The translations under genes and the position numbers were made by a program. The notes below the pieces were generated by a model. The model had not been told where the DNA came from and made no database searches. It saw only the letters and a program-made list of their open reading frames with translations. Shown in pieces: positions 17,543 through 26,630 of a DNA stretch of 64,000 nucleotides; the first letter of the stretch is position 1; each line of letters opens with the position of its first letter. Origin of the DNA: Thiomicrorhabdus xiamenensis (lineage in GTDB: Bacteria; Pseudomonadota; Gammaproteobacteria; Thiomicrospirales; Thiomicrospiraceae); contig NZ_CP054020.1 in assembly GCF_013282625.1 (NCBI RefSeq), forward strand, positions 744,001-808,000, in the 5' to 3' direction.

Positions 17543-19541
17543 ATTTCTAAACCGGGAAATTGTGATCTTTTTTCTTATCGTGATGATGATGTCGGCTCTG
17601 GTTGCCAAAGCTTTCATTACCCAAATCGTTAAAGCGGACGAATATCAGGAGAAAGCCGACGACCGGCATATCCGCAGTTATAACGTCCCTGGTGTCCGCG
17701 GTCAGATTTACGACCGAAATGGCAACTTGCTGGCAATGAGTACGCCGATGGTTGCGGTGGAGTTGGATCCGAAACAGATCGTTAAGAATGAAGCCAATTA
17801 TCACGAGTTTTTACAGCTTATCGAGCTGAAAAACAACCAGCTTCTGCAGCGGGCGCGCGAGAACCGTGATCGTAACCTCAGTTTTATCCGCTATATCAAA
17901 ACCCCTGAGCTTAAAGAGAAGATCGAACAGCTTGCTTTACCCGGTGTCCATATCAAAAAAACCGAGCATAGTTATGTCTCCGAGTATCAAGGTCAGCAGC
18001 GACAGGTTTCGGTAAAAAAAGAGTACCACTCACTGTGGATCAACGAGAAAGAACTGGATCGCATTATCTATACCTTTGACCGTCTGGCAAAGGTTTTAGG
18101 CATTTCTGCCAGCGAGTTGCGCAAGCGCGCCTATGCCAATCAGAAACGCCGTCATATGTATGTCAAACGTAGTCTGACGCCGGACTTTAGAGACAAGGTC
18201 GAAGCGCTTCGTCTGCCGCATGTCTATGTCAGTACCGAATACAAACGCTATTACCCGAACGGCGAAAGCATGGCAAATCTTCTCGGCTACACGAATGTCG
18301 ACGGTAAGGGAATCGAAGGGATTGAGCTGGCGTACAACAAACATCTAAGCGGTCGCAGCGGCAAAAAAATTGTCGTTAAGGACGTTAAAGGTAATGTTAT
18401 CAATCTGCTGAAAACCAAAAAGCAGGAGCAGGACGGTAATCCTCTGGTGTTGAGTATTGACCAGAATATCCAGTATTTGACCTATAAAGCGTTGAAACAG
18501 GTGATGTACAAGCATCAGCCGAAGAGCGCCAGTGCGGTGGTTTTGGATGCCAAAACCGGCGAAGTTCTGGCCATGGCCAGTCTGCCGAGTTTCAATGTAA
18601 ATGATACCGCACAGCGCCGAGGGCCGGGTATTCGCAATCGCGTCGTCGCCGACGTGCTGGAGCCCGGCTCGACTATGAAGCCGTTTGTTATTGCCAAAGC
18701 GCTTGACGAAGGGGTGGTTGACCTGCAATCGAAGATTGATACCGGCCGTGGTTTTATGCGCGTTCAGGGCAAGCTGATTAAAGATACCTCACGCCACGGC
18801 GTACTGACGCCGGAAGAAATTATTCAGAAATCCAGTAACGTCGGAACCGCCAAGATCGCTTTCCGCATGCCGGCGGAAGTTCAGTACGACCTGTTCAAGC
18901 AGCTTGGATTCAAAGAGGGAACGCATACTTACCTGCCGGGCGAGACGGCGGGGCGTCTTAAAGATGTTTCGCGTTGGAGCGAGATCGATCAGGCGACAAC
19001 TTCGTACGGTTACGGTTTGAGCGTTAACCTGCTGACACTGGCGCGCGCCTATACGGTTTTCGCCAACCAAGGGCGTATGCTCGACGCGCATCTGTTCAAA
19101 ATGGGCGAAAACGAGGTGCCCGCCTCGACACCGATATTCAGTCCGCAGGCAAGCCAGAAAGTTCTCGATATGATGAACAAGGTGGTTGCACCCGGCGGTA
19201 CAGCTCCGCTGGCCATGATTCCGGGGTATCAGGTTGCCGGTAAAACAGGAACGTCGCATAAAGTATCCCGTCAGGGTGGCTATGAAGATAACACCTATCT
19301 TTCGCTTTTTGCCGGAATGGTTCCGGCTTCCGATCCGGATATGGTAATGGTTGTTGCGGTTAACGAGCCTTCGCGCGGTAAGTATTACGGTGGTCTGGTA
19401 GCGGCTCCGGTCTTCAAGGAAGTTATGCAGAATGCTTTGCGTTTGCGTAAGGTGAAACCGGACTGGCAGGAGCTGCCGAATCTGCCTTTGCCGGCTTCTG
19501 ATCCGCGCTTTGCCGGTCAGATAGCCCGAGGGGGAATGTAG
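17535..19541 (+). CDS. ftsI: peptidoglycan transpeptidase FtsI (PBP3) with a duplicated N-terminal module
   Basis: The septal class B penicillin-binding protein. The GTG at 17535 is preferred because AAGGA lies eight bases upstream; this overlaps ftsL by eight bases. The first transmembrane helix spans about residues 8-28 and the transpeptidase motifs are S379-T-M-K382, S433-S-N435 and K570-T-G. The protein has 668 residues against 588 in E. coli. The excess is explained by two similar modules before the catalytic domain: residues about 73-151 and 166-242. Each has a (L/W)-x-x-x-K-(E/Q)-(L/I) entry, a K/R-rich middle and a TP-x(10)-L-x-LP-x-V core. The second copy continues into the canonical YYPNGE...NLLGYTNVDGKGIEGIE. 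The duplicated domain faces FtsW and FtsL in the divisome. Confidence 0.95.
   Translation: MNRFLNREIVIFFLIVMMMSALVAKAFITQIVKADEYQEKADDRHIRSYNVPGVRGQIYDRNGNLLAMSTPMVAVELDPKQIVKNEANYHEFLQLIELKNNQLLQRARENRDRNLSFIRYIKTPELKEKIEQLALPGVHIKKTEHSYVSEYQGQQRQVSVKKEYHSLWINEKELDRIIYTFDRLAKVLGISASELRKRAYANQKRRHMYVKRSLTPDFRDKVEALRLPHVYVSTEYKRYYPNGESMANLLGYTNVDGKGIEGIELAYNKHLSGRSGKKIVVKDVKGNVINLLKTKKQEQDGNPLVLSIDQNIQYLTYKALKQVMYKHQPKSASAVVLDAKTGEVLAMASLPSFNVNDTAQRRGPGIRNRVVADVLEPGSTMKPFVIAKALDEGVVDLQSKIDTGRGFMRVQGKLIKDTSRHGVLTPEEIIQKSSNVGTAKIAFRMPAEVQYDLFKQLGFKEGTHTYLPGETAGRLKDVSRWSEIDQATTSYGYGLSVNLLTLARAYTVFANQGRMLDAHLFKMGENEVPASTPIFSPQASQKVLDMMNKVVAPGGTAPLAMIPGYQVAGKTGTSHKVSRQGGYEDNTYLSLFAGMVPASDPDMVMVVAVNEPSRGKYYGGLVAAPVFKEVMQNALRLRKVKPDWQELPNLPLPASDPRFAGQIARGGM
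17751..18260 (+). repeat. diverged tandem duplication inside ftsI
   Basis: The coding segments 17751-17987 and about 18024-18260 encode similar modules of about 79 residues. In the best 36-residue block I count about 10 identities, with many conservative changes: IKTPELKEKIEQLALPGV against SLTPDFRDKVEALRLPHV. The repeat is visible at protein level only; the DNA copies have diverged, so the event is old. Confidence 0.7.
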
Positions 19542-21193
19542 TGAAGTCGCTCGACGAATTGAGTGCCTATCTCCAGCAGAAAATGCGGCTGGAGCAGTTT
19601 ATTCATTCTCACGAGGATGCATCGCAGACGGAACAGTTGCCGGAACTGAGTTCCCTGACCAACGATTCCCGTCAGGTTGGCAAGGGAACGGTGTTTGTCG
19701 CTTTGCAGGGGCAACGCAGTCACGGACTGGATTACTTGTCTCAGGTTGTCGAAAAAGGGGCGGCCGTAGTTCTGGCTGACCGCTTGCCGTCGGAATCCGA
19801 GCGCGATCTGTGCGCGCAGTTGCAGGTAGACTTTATCTATTGCGACGACTTGGTGCATGAACTGGCCGGATTGGCGGACTGGTTTTATGACTCGCCGAGT
19901 TCCAGACTGAAAGTAATCGGAGTTACCGGCACTAACGGCAAAACATCGACGGCATTTTATTGTGCGCAGATGTTGCAGAGTCTGGATGTCAAAGTCGGTC
20001 TGATCGGTACTCTTGGATACGGTGTTTTCGGACAGTTGCATAAAGGGGTGAATACCACTCCCGATGTGTTGCAAGTACATCGCCTGCTGGCGCAGTTTGT
20101 TGCTCAGGGTGTGAGCTATGTGGTGATGGAAGTCAGCTCGCATGCGATTGAGCTTGGCCGGATTGCTAAAGTGCAGTTTGCGACTCTGGCATTGACGCAG
20201 GTCAGCAGTGATCATCTCGATTTTCACGGTTCTCAGGAAGCGTATGAAGCGGCTAAAGTAAAACTGTTTCATGACTTTCCGGCTGAGCACAAAATATTGA
20301 ATCTGAATGATGCGGTTGGGCAATCTCTGGTTAACCGCTGTCATCCGTACTGCATCAGACAGCACGATTGCGTTTTCTGGGGCTATCAGCTTAAACATGC
20401 TGAGCTGGAGGATGAGGTGCAGCCGAAAGAATGGCTTAATCTGTGCGTCAATCTCGGTATTAATTTGCAGCTCTCTCCTCAAGGAATGACGTTTACATTG
20501 TTGCATGCACAACGCAAGCTGCCGATGCATGTTCCTTTGCTTGGCGCTTTCAATGCCGAAAACCTGCTCTGCGCGCTCAGTTGCGTAATGGCCAACGGTT
20601 TTGAACCGGATGAAGTCGTCGAAGCGGCCAGAACTGTCGAATCTGTGGAAGGCCGGATGCAGATCGTTCACCAGCGTCCAACGGTTGTGGTTGATTTTGC
20701 GCATACTCATGATGCACTGGAAAAGCTGCTTGAATCGGTTCGTCAGCATCAACAGGCGGCGAGTGATGCTCAGAAAGATCCGTTTTATATTGATAAAGGC
20801 ATCCATGAAGGACAGGTTTGGGTGGTGTTCGGTTGCGGCGGAGATCGTGACCAAAAAAAGCGTCCGTTAATGGGGGCGGTTGCCGAACGCTGGGCAGATA
20901 AGGTAATCGTGACATCGGATAACCCGCGCAACGAGGAGCCGGAAAAGATTATCGAGCAGATTCTGCAGGGAATGCAATCGCCGCAACAAGTCGATGTGAT
21001 CGTCGATCGAAAACAGGCTATCGAGGAGGCTTTACTGCAGGCAACTCGAGAGCACAGGGATAATAATTTGGTCGTCATCGCCGGAAAAGGGCATGAGGAT
21101 TATCAGGAAATAGCCGGCAAACGCTATCCGTTTCACGATGGAAGTGTGGTTAAGGAGTGGTTTGCCGACAAATCATTGACCAATAAGGTGTAA
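19541..21193 (+). CDS. murE: UDP-MurNAc-tripeptide ligase (meso-diaminopimelate adding)
   Basis: A 550-residue cytoplasmic ATP-dependent ligase adding the third residue to UDP-MurNAc-L-Ala-D-Glu. The Mur-ligase P-loop GTNGKT is at 130-135. D460-N-P-R463 followed by NEEP is the meso-diaminopimelate-specific motif, which predicts Gram-negative-type peptidoglycan. It is longer than E. coli MurE (495), with an additional segment around residues 400-425 (rich in Q, D and K) before VVFGCGGDRDQKKRP. The GTG start shares one base with the ftsI stop and has a GAGGGGG ribosome-binding site, so the two are tightly coupled. Confidence 0.95.
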   Translation: MKSLDELSAYLQQKMRLEQFIHSHEDASQTEQLPELSSLTNDSRQVGKGTVFVALQGQRSHGLDYLSQVVEKGAAVVLADRLPSESERDLCAQLQVDFIYCDDLVHELAGLADWFYDSPSSRLKVIGVTGTNGKTSTAFYCAQMLQSLDVKVGLIGTLGYGVFGQLHKGVNTTPDVLQVHRLLAQFVAQGVSYVVMEVSSHAIELGRIAKVQFATLALTQVSSDHLDFHGSQEAYEAAKVKLFHDFPAEHKILNLNDAVGQSLVNRCHPYCIRQHDCVFWGYQLKHAELEDEVQPKEWLNLCVNLGINLQLSPQGMTFTLLHAQRKLPMHVPLLGAFNAENLLCALSCVMANGFEPDEVVEAARTVESVEGRMQIVHQRPTVVVDFAHTHDALEKLLESVRQHQQAASDAQKDPFYIDKGIHEGQVWVVFGCGGDRDQKKRPLMGAVAERWADKVIVTSDNPRNEEPEKIIEQILQGMQSPQQVDVIVDRKQAIEEALLQATREHRDNNLVVIAGKGHEDYQEIAGKRYPFHDGSVVKEWFADKSLTNKV

Positions 21194-21202
21194 GGGTAAA
21201 TT

Positions 21203-22705
21203 TTGCAACAGGATTTTTTTTGGACTGACGCACAGTTACAGAGTGCGGTCGAAGGAAAAAGGCTGAACCCGCAAGCCGGAACCAGAAGTTTTAGCGAAGT
21301 GGTTACCGATTCGCGAGAGGTGACACAGCAAAGTCTGTTTATCGCTATCTGCGGAGAGCGTTTTGATGCCCATGAATTTCTGCAGCAAGTGGTGGAGGCT
21401 CAGGCCGCGGTGATTCTGATTTCGCAGGAGGAGGCTTGGCAAACGCTGACCGAAGAACTTTCCGATGATCAGCAGCCGGCAGTCATTTTGGTTGCCGACA
21501 CGCGTCTGGCGCTTGCTGCCTTCGCTCGCTGGCACCGCCAGCAGATGCCTTTGAAAAAACTGATTGCGATTACCGGAAGCAACGGCAAGACCAGTAATAA
21601 AACCCTGCTTGCGGAAATCTTCTCTAAAGCGGGCAGAACGCTGGCGACACAAGGCAATCTCAATAATGATTTCGGGGTTCCGCGGACGCTGTTGCAGATC
21701 CGCCCGCAGGATGAATATGCCATTATCGAAATGGGCGCGAATCATCCGGGAGAGATTCGTTACCTGACGGAAATTGCCAAGCCGGATATGACGTTGATTA
21801 CCAATGCGGCGGGTGCGCATCTTGAAGGATTCGGCAGTTTACAAGGGGTTATCGACACCAAAGGCGAAATTGTCGAAGGACTGGATCCGCACGATGGGGT
21901 GGCGATTTTCAATCATGATTCGGCGGGGATCGAGGATTGGCTGAAAAAATGTTCCGCACTCGGAATAGGCAAGGTCGGGCTGTTTGCCAAAGAGTCTCAG
22001 GAAACCGTAACACTGCCGAATGTCACTTTCGGGGAGGTCGAGACACTTAACCACGGAATCGAATTCGTTCTAACCGCCGAACTTGCTGATGGCAGTCGTT
22101 TTTCGGATAGAGTTCGTATGCCGGTTCTTGGCGAACACCATGCGGCTAACGCCGCTGCATGTACTCTGCTTGCACTGTGGGCGGGCGTGGCATGGGATGC
22201 GATTAAAGCCGCGATTGAGACATACGGCGGCGTGCCGGGGCGTTTGCAAAAAACACAAATTCGTTGCGGTTATTTGCTGGATGACAGTTATAATGCCAAC
22301 CCGGAATCGATCAAGGCTGGATTAAGCGCTTTGATGACGCTTCCAGGCTGCCATATCGCCTGTATCGGGGCGATGGGTGAGCTGGGCGATTATAGCGTTC
22401 AAGCGCATCATGAAGTGGCAGAATATGCGGCCCATATCGGTCTTGACGCTTTATTGGTTTATGGCGAGGCCGCACAGGATATGCCGCGGGTTTTTGCCGC
22501 CAATACGCATGCATCGCCGCGCATCCCGAATATATTCAGTGCCGCTTTTCTGGAGCACGACAGCCTGAACAGGAGCCTCAACGAACTGGTGAACAAATGG
22601 TTTGTCGAGGACGAAGTGTGCCCGCAAATCAACATTCTTGTTAAGGGATCGCGCAGTTCCCAAATGGAAACGATCGCCAACGCCGTACAGCAAAGCTGGG
22701 GTTAA
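21203..22705 (+). CDS. murF: UDP-MurNAc-tripeptide:D-Ala-D-Ala ligase
   Basis: A 500-residue Mur ligase that adds the D-Ala-D-Ala dipeptide, completing the pentapeptide. The ATP-binding GSNGKT is at 125-130, followed by NLNNDFGVPRTLL and IIEMGANHPGEI, which are MurF-specific. DDSYNANPESIKAGL marks the C-terminal domain. The start is a TTG at 21203, supported by a TAAGGG six bases upstream and only nine bases from the murE stop. A second, much shorter intergenic hairpin follows before mraY. Confidence 0.95.
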   Translation: MQQDFFWTDAQLQSAVEGKRLNPQAGTRSFSEVVTDSREVTQQSLFIAICGERFDAHEFLQQVVEAQAAVILISQEEAWQTLTEELSDDQQPAVILVADTRLALAAFARWHRQQMPLKKLIAITGSNGKTSNKTLLAEIFSKAGRTLATQGNLNNDFGVPRTLLQIRPQDEYAIIEMGANHPGEIRYLTEIAKPDMTLITNAAGAHLEGFGSLQGVIDTKGEIVEGLDPHDGVAIFNHDSAGIEDWLKKCSALGIGKVGLFAKESQETVTLPNVTFGEVETLNHGIEFVLTAELADGSRFSDRVRMPVLGEHHAANAAACTLLALWAGVAWDAIKAAIETYGGVPGRLQKTQIRCGYLLDDSYNANPESIKAGLSALMTLPGCHIACIGAMGELGDYSVQAHHEVAEYAAHIGLDALLVYGEAAQDMPRVFAANTHASPRIPNIFSAAFLEHDSLNRSLNELVNKWFVEDEVCPQINILVKGSRSSQMETIANAVQQSWG

Positions 22706-22715
22706 GAATTCAGGT

Positions 22716-22738
22716 CTTCCCGGAGACGAAACGGGAAG
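22716..22738 (+). other. hairpin between murF and mraY
   Basis: CTTCCCG at 22716-22722 pairs perfectly with CGGGAAG at 22732-22738 around a nine-base loop. There is no T-run, so it is more likely an mRNA stability or processing element than a terminator. Confidence 0.5.
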
Positions 22739-22772
22739 GCGAAAGATATCAATATATTAAAAGAGTTTTCGA

Positions 22773-23855
22773 ATGCTAGTTTATCTGACCGAATATCTGC
22801 AACAGTATATTTCCGGTTTTGCCGTATTCAGCTACATCACGATGCGCACTATTATGAGTGTGCTGACCGCGTTGCTGTTGTCATTCATTATCGGCCCGGG
22901 AATGATTCGCTGGTTGACACGCCTTAAGGTTGGTCAGGCGATTCGCAGTGACGGCCCACAGACCCATCTGGTCAAAAAAGGGACGCCGACCATGGGGGGA
23001 ACCATGATTCTGTTTTCGGTCGCGGTTTCTGTCATTTTGTGGGGCGATCTGACCAACCATTACCTGCTGATTGTGACTTTGACCATGCTGGCGTTCGGCG
23101 TGATCGGCTTTATCGACGACTATAAGAAAGTCGTGTACCGCGATCCCAAAGGAATGAGCGCCAAGCACAAATATCTTCTACAGTCGTTGATCGGCTTTAT
23201 TGCCGCTTATGCGTTGTTTGCAATGGCTACGGTACCGGCCGAAACTGATCTGCTGATTCCGTATATGAAAGACACCGTAATCCATTTGGGTGCCTGGACG
23301 ATTCTGCTCAGTTACTTTGTGATTGTCGGGACTTCGAATGCGGTGAATCTGACCGACGGACTGGATGGTTTGGCAATTATGCCGACGGTGATGATTTCGG
23401 GCGCTTTAGGCGTATTCGCTTATCTGTCCGGCAACGCAGTCTTTTCCAACTATCTGAATATTCCTTACATTCCCGGGGTCAGTGAAATCACGATTTTTGC
23501 GGCTGCGTTGGTCGGTGCCGGACTTGGTTTTCTCTGGTATAACGCCCATCCGGCGCAGGTATTTATGGGGGATGTAGGCTCATTGTCAATCGGCGCGGCG
23601 CTGGGCGTTATGGCGATCGCAGTCAAGCAGGAACTGGTGCTGGTTATTATGGGTGGAGTGTTTGTCGCCGAAACTCTGTCGGTGATTTTACAGGTTGGTT
23701 CCTACAAGTTGCGCGGAAAACGAATTTTCCTGATGGCGCCGCTGCACCATCATTTTGAGCAGAAAGGGTGGCACGAGTCGACCGTCATTGTCCGTTTCTG
23801 GATTGTCACGATTATTCTGGTGCTGGTCGGTTTAGCCTCACTGAAAATTCGATAA
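22773..23855 (+). CDS. mraY: phospho-MurNAc-pentapeptide transferase
   Basis: A 360-residue integral membrane enzyme that transfers phospho-MurNAc-pentapeptide to undecaprenyl phosphate, giving lipid I. About ten hydrophobic segments are visible. Family motifs are GTPTMGG after residue 70, IDDYKKV with its catalytic aspartates near 115, [13 protein letters not shown], the cytoplasmic [14 protein letters not shown] loop and the late [15 protein letters not shown]. Length matches E. coli MraY (360) exactly. It follows murF after 67 bp and precedes murD by 14 bp. Confidence 0.97.
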   Translation: MLVYLTEYLQQYISGFAVFSYITMRTIMSVLTALLLSFIIGPGMIRWLTRLKVGQAIRSDGPQTHLVKKGTPTMGGTMILFSVAVSVILWGDLTNHYLLIVTLTMLAFGVIGFIDDYKKVVYRDPKGMSAKHKYLLQSLIGFIAAYALFAMATVPAETDLLIPYMKDTVIHLGAWTILLSYFVIVGTSNAVNLTDGLDGLAIMPTVMISGALGVFAYLSGNAVFSNYLNIPYIPGVSEITIFAAALVGAGLGFLWYNAHPAQVFMGDVGSLSIGAALGVMAIAVKQELVLVIMGGVFVAETLSVILQVGSYKLRGKRIFLMAPLHHHFEQKGWHESTVIVRFWIVTIILVLVGLASLKIR

Positions 23856-23869
23856 AGGGATAGCATTAG

Positions 23870-25246
23870 ATGATTTTAGTCGCCGGTTTAGGGGTTACAG
23901 GTCAGTCGGTATTACGCTTTTTGCAGGTGCAGAAAGAAGCCTGCTGTGCTTTTGATACGCGCGTTGATTTCGACTGCTCGGCGCTTCAGGAACAGTTTCC
24001 CGAAGTCTCCTTCGCGACCGGAGAGCTGCCAGCAAAATGGCGTGCGCAGATTAAAACACTGGTATTGAGTCCGGGGATTGCCGTACGCGAGCCTTGGGTG
24101 CAGGAACTGGTTGCCAATGGCGTGGAAGTCATCGGTGATATCGAACTTTTCGCACGGGCTGTCGGTGTTCCGGTGGTCGCCATTACCGGGTCGAACGGTA
24201 AAAGTACGGTAACGACTCTGATCGGCGAAGTGTTGCGAACGGCCGGTTTCGAAGTTGCTGTGGCGGGCAATATTGGACTGCCAGCCTTGGATGCTTTGCT
24301 TGACGATGTCGAATACGAAATTTACGTTCTGGAGCTGTCGAGTTTTCAACTGGAAACGACTTATTCCCTGCACTGTATTTCTGCGACGGTTCTGAATATC
24401 AGTGAAGATCATATGGACCGCTATGATGATCTTGCCGCTTATGTGCATGCCAAATACAAAATCTTTTCCGATACCGAGCTGGCGGTCTTACCGACGGATT
24501 TGAAAGACCTGACTTCAATAAAAGACCGAATTGTGCGTTTTGGACCGGGTGTCCCGCAGAGCAATCGCGATTACGGAATTATTGAGATGGATAATCAAAG
24601 ATTTCTTGCCAAAGGAGAGGAACCTTTGATCAATACCGCGGAAATGTTGTTGAAGGGTAAGCACCATCAGCTGAATGCTTTGGCGATGATGGCGTTATGC
24701 GAACCTTTCCAGATTTCCAAGCAGGTCTTCTCGCAGGTGCTGACGAATTTTGCCGGTCTGCCGCATCGCACTCAGCTGGTTGCCGAAGTCAACGGTGTGC
24801 AGTGGATCAACGATTCCAAAGGAACCAATGTCGGTGCAACCCTGACGGCGCTGGAAACTTTCGGCGCCGAGATCGACGGGCGTATTATTCTGCTGGCCGG
24901 AGGTGTCAGCAAAGATGCGGATTTTTCACCACTGACGGAAGCGGTGCAAGAGTTCTGTTCGGCGGTTATTCTCTTCGGACGCGATCGCGGCATTATCGAG
25001 CAGGCGCTTTTACAGAACGGTTTTGATCAGATTAAGCAGGTTGAAACGCTGGCGGATGCGGTTTCGCTCGCTGCCGGCCTGGTCGAAAGTGGCGATTGCG
25101 TTCTGTTTTCACCGGCCTGCGCCAGTTTTGACCAGTTTTCGAATTATGTCGAAAGGGGTGAGGTCTTCAAGCGTATTGTCAAAGAGCAGTTTGCCATGAG
25201 CAGTGTTCCTCCTTCGGCAGCTGTCGAGAACGCTCAGAATCTATAG
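23870..25246 (+). CDS. murD: UDP-MurNAc-L-Ala:D-Glu ligase
   Basis: A 458-residue cytoplasmic Mur ligase adding D-glutamate. It opens with a Rossmann-like MILVAGLGVTGQSVLRF that binds the UDP group. The P-loop ITGSNGKSTVTTL is near residues 104-116. LSSFQLETT, LNISEDHMDRY, the FAGLPHRTQLV loop and INDSKGTNVGAT are MurD hallmarks, and the C-terminal domain has LLAGGVSKDADF and LFSPACASFDQF. Length is typical. It sits between mraY and ftsW as in most dcw clusters. Confidence 0.96.
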   Translation: MILVAGLGVTGQSVLRFLQVQKEACCAFDTRVDFDCSALQEQFPEVSFATGELPAKWRAQIKTLVLSPGIAVREPWVQELVANGVEVIGDIELFARAVGVPVVAITGSNGKSTVTTLIGEVLRTAGFEVAVAGNIGLPALDALLDDVEYEIYVLELSSFQLETTYSLHCISATVLNISEDHMDRYDDLAAYVHAKYKIFSDTELAVLPTDLKDLTSIKDRIVRFGPGVPQSNRDYGIIEMDNQRFLAKGEEPLINTAEMLLKGKHHQLNALAMMALCEPFQISKQVFSQVLTNFAGLPHRTQLVAEVNGVQWINDSKGTNVGATLTALETFGAEIDGRIILLAGGVSKDADFSPLTEAVQEFCSAVILFGRDRGIIEQALLQNGFDQIKQVETLADAVSLAAGLVESGDCVLFSPACASFDQFSNYVERGEVFKRIVKEQFAMSSVPPSAAVENAQNL

Positions 25247-25277
25247 TCCGATTAGTTTGATATGGAGGCGTATGGCC

Positions 25278-26528
25278 ATGCAGAGAGCACAAAGCAATCA
25301 GCCTAAAATTGACCTGACGCTGGTCGGACTGCTGGGAACGGTGGTCTTTATCGGGTTGGTTATGCTGTTTTCCGCATCGATCGCCTACGCCGAAGAACGC
25401 TATGCGAACGAATTTTTCTTTGTCATTCGCCAAACCATCGCTTTGGGACTGGGGTTGGTGGCGGCCTATGTTGTCTATCAGATTCCGCTCTCGACCTGGA
25501 TACACCGACGGGGCGGGTTGCTTCTGCTCAGTCTGCTGCTGTTGGTGGCGGTACTGATCGTCGGGATGGAGATTAACGGCTCCAAGCGCTGGCTGCCGCT
25601 GGGAGTGTTTAATTTTCAGCCCTCGGAGTTGATGAAGTTTTCGGTCATTGTCTTTATGGCCGCTTATCTGACTTTGCACAAGAGCGAAGTTTCCGAAAGT
25701 TTTACTGCGGTTCTGCGACTGGCGCTGCCTTTCGGATTTATGGCGCTGTTACTGATTCTGGAACCGGATTTCGGGAGCGTCATGGTCATCACCATGATTA
25801 TTGTCGGCATGCTGCTGATATCGGGCGCGCCTTATCGTTTCTTTGTCTATACCATTATTCCGATGATCGGGATACTGGCGGCACTGCTACTTCTTGAGCC
25901 TTACCGAATTGCGCGATTGACCTCGTTTTTCGATCCCTGGCAGGATCCTTACGGGACCGGTTACCAGTTGATTCAGGCGATACTGGCGCAAGGTTCCGGT
26001 GGCTGGACCGGTGTCGGTCTTGGCAATAGTGTGCAGAAAATGCTCTATCTGCCGGATGCGCATACCGACTTTATTTTCTCGATTTTTGCCGAGGAATTCG
26101 GTTTTCTCGGCGTTCTGGGGTTGGTGGTACTTTATCTGGCGGTGATCTATCGCCTGTTCCGTATCGCCTATCAGGCCAAACAGGCAAATTATAATTTCGG
26201 TGCCTTGTATGTGTATGGCGTCAGTTTCTGGTTTGTTCTGCAGGTCGGGATTAATATGGGCGCTAATCTTGGGGTGATCCCGACCAAAGGTTTGACGCTA
26301 CCGCTGTTCAGTTACGGCGGCAGTAGTATGATTCTGTTTTTGATCGCGTTTGCGCTGGTGTTGAAAGTCGAGCATGTCTCGCGTTTCTATCCGGATCCGA
26401 AAAACAGCGACGACTACGACCTGAAAACCGATCAGGAATTTGCCGCTGAAGATGAAGAAAAGAAAGCCGAAAAGGCGGTCAAGAAAACACGCAAAGTGCG
26501 CAGAGAGCCGAAAACACGAGCTGCTTAA
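25278..26528 (+). CDS. ftsW: lipid II polymerase FtsW (SEDS family)
   Basis: The septal SEDS glycosyltransferase, partner of FtsI, with about ten membrane segments. Family landmarks are MLFSASIAYAEERY, the NGSKRWLPLGVFNFQPSELMKF segment, a DFGSVMVI loop and GVIPTKGLTLPLFSYGGSSM near the C-terminus. The start is set at the ATG at 25278, nine bases after GGAGG. An ATG at 25272 is also in frame but only three bases from GGAGG, and an upstream in-frame start at 25203 would overlap murD. A basic, charged tail of about 45 residues (E/K/R) extends into the cytoplasm. A terminator-like hairpin follows. Confidence 0.94.
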   Translation: MQRAQSNQPKIDLTLVGLLGTVVFIGLVMLFSASIAYAEERYANEFFFVIRQTIALGLGLVAAYVVYQIPLSTWIHRRGGLLLLSLLLLVAVLIVGMEINGSKRWLPLGVFNFQPSELMKFSVIVFMAAYLTLHKSEVSESFTAVLRLALPFGFMALLLILEPDFGSVMVITMIIVGMLLISGAPYRFFVYTIIPMIGILAALLLLEPYRIARLTSFFDPWQDPYGTGYQLIQAILAQGSGGWTGVGLGNSVQKMLYLPDAHTDFIFSIFAEEFGFLGVLGLVVLYLAVIYRLFRIAYQAKQANYNFGALYVYGVSFWFVLQVGINMGANLGVIPTKGLTLPLFSYGGSSMILFLIAFALVLKVEHVSRFYPDPKNSDDYDLKTDQEFAAEDEEKKAEKAVKKTRKVRREPKTRAA

Positions 26529-26547
26529 ATGCCGTTTTTAACCGCAC

Positions 26548-26577
26548 AAGCCAAGCCTGTAAGCGCTTGGCTTTTTT
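26548..26577 (+). terminator. intrinsic terminator inside the dcw cluster, between ftsW and murG
   Basis: AAGCCAAGC (26548-26556) and GCTTGGCTT (26565-26573) form a perfect nine-base stem with an eight-base loop, followed by T-residues to 26577. It should end or attenuate transcription arriving from the mra promoter before murG. Confidence 0.75.
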
Positions 26578-26630
26578 GTGTGCGATCTGTTTAAATTGAG
26601 CCATTTCAAAGAGTATTCAAGAAGCGAGCG

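Noticed and set aside
19517-20854. A 445-residue open frame antisense to murE
   Set aside because: It lies opposite a certain murE, has the composition of a reverse-strand shadow and no recognisable domain. The other long antisense frames (for example opposite ftsA at 53496-54644) were rejected for the same reason.
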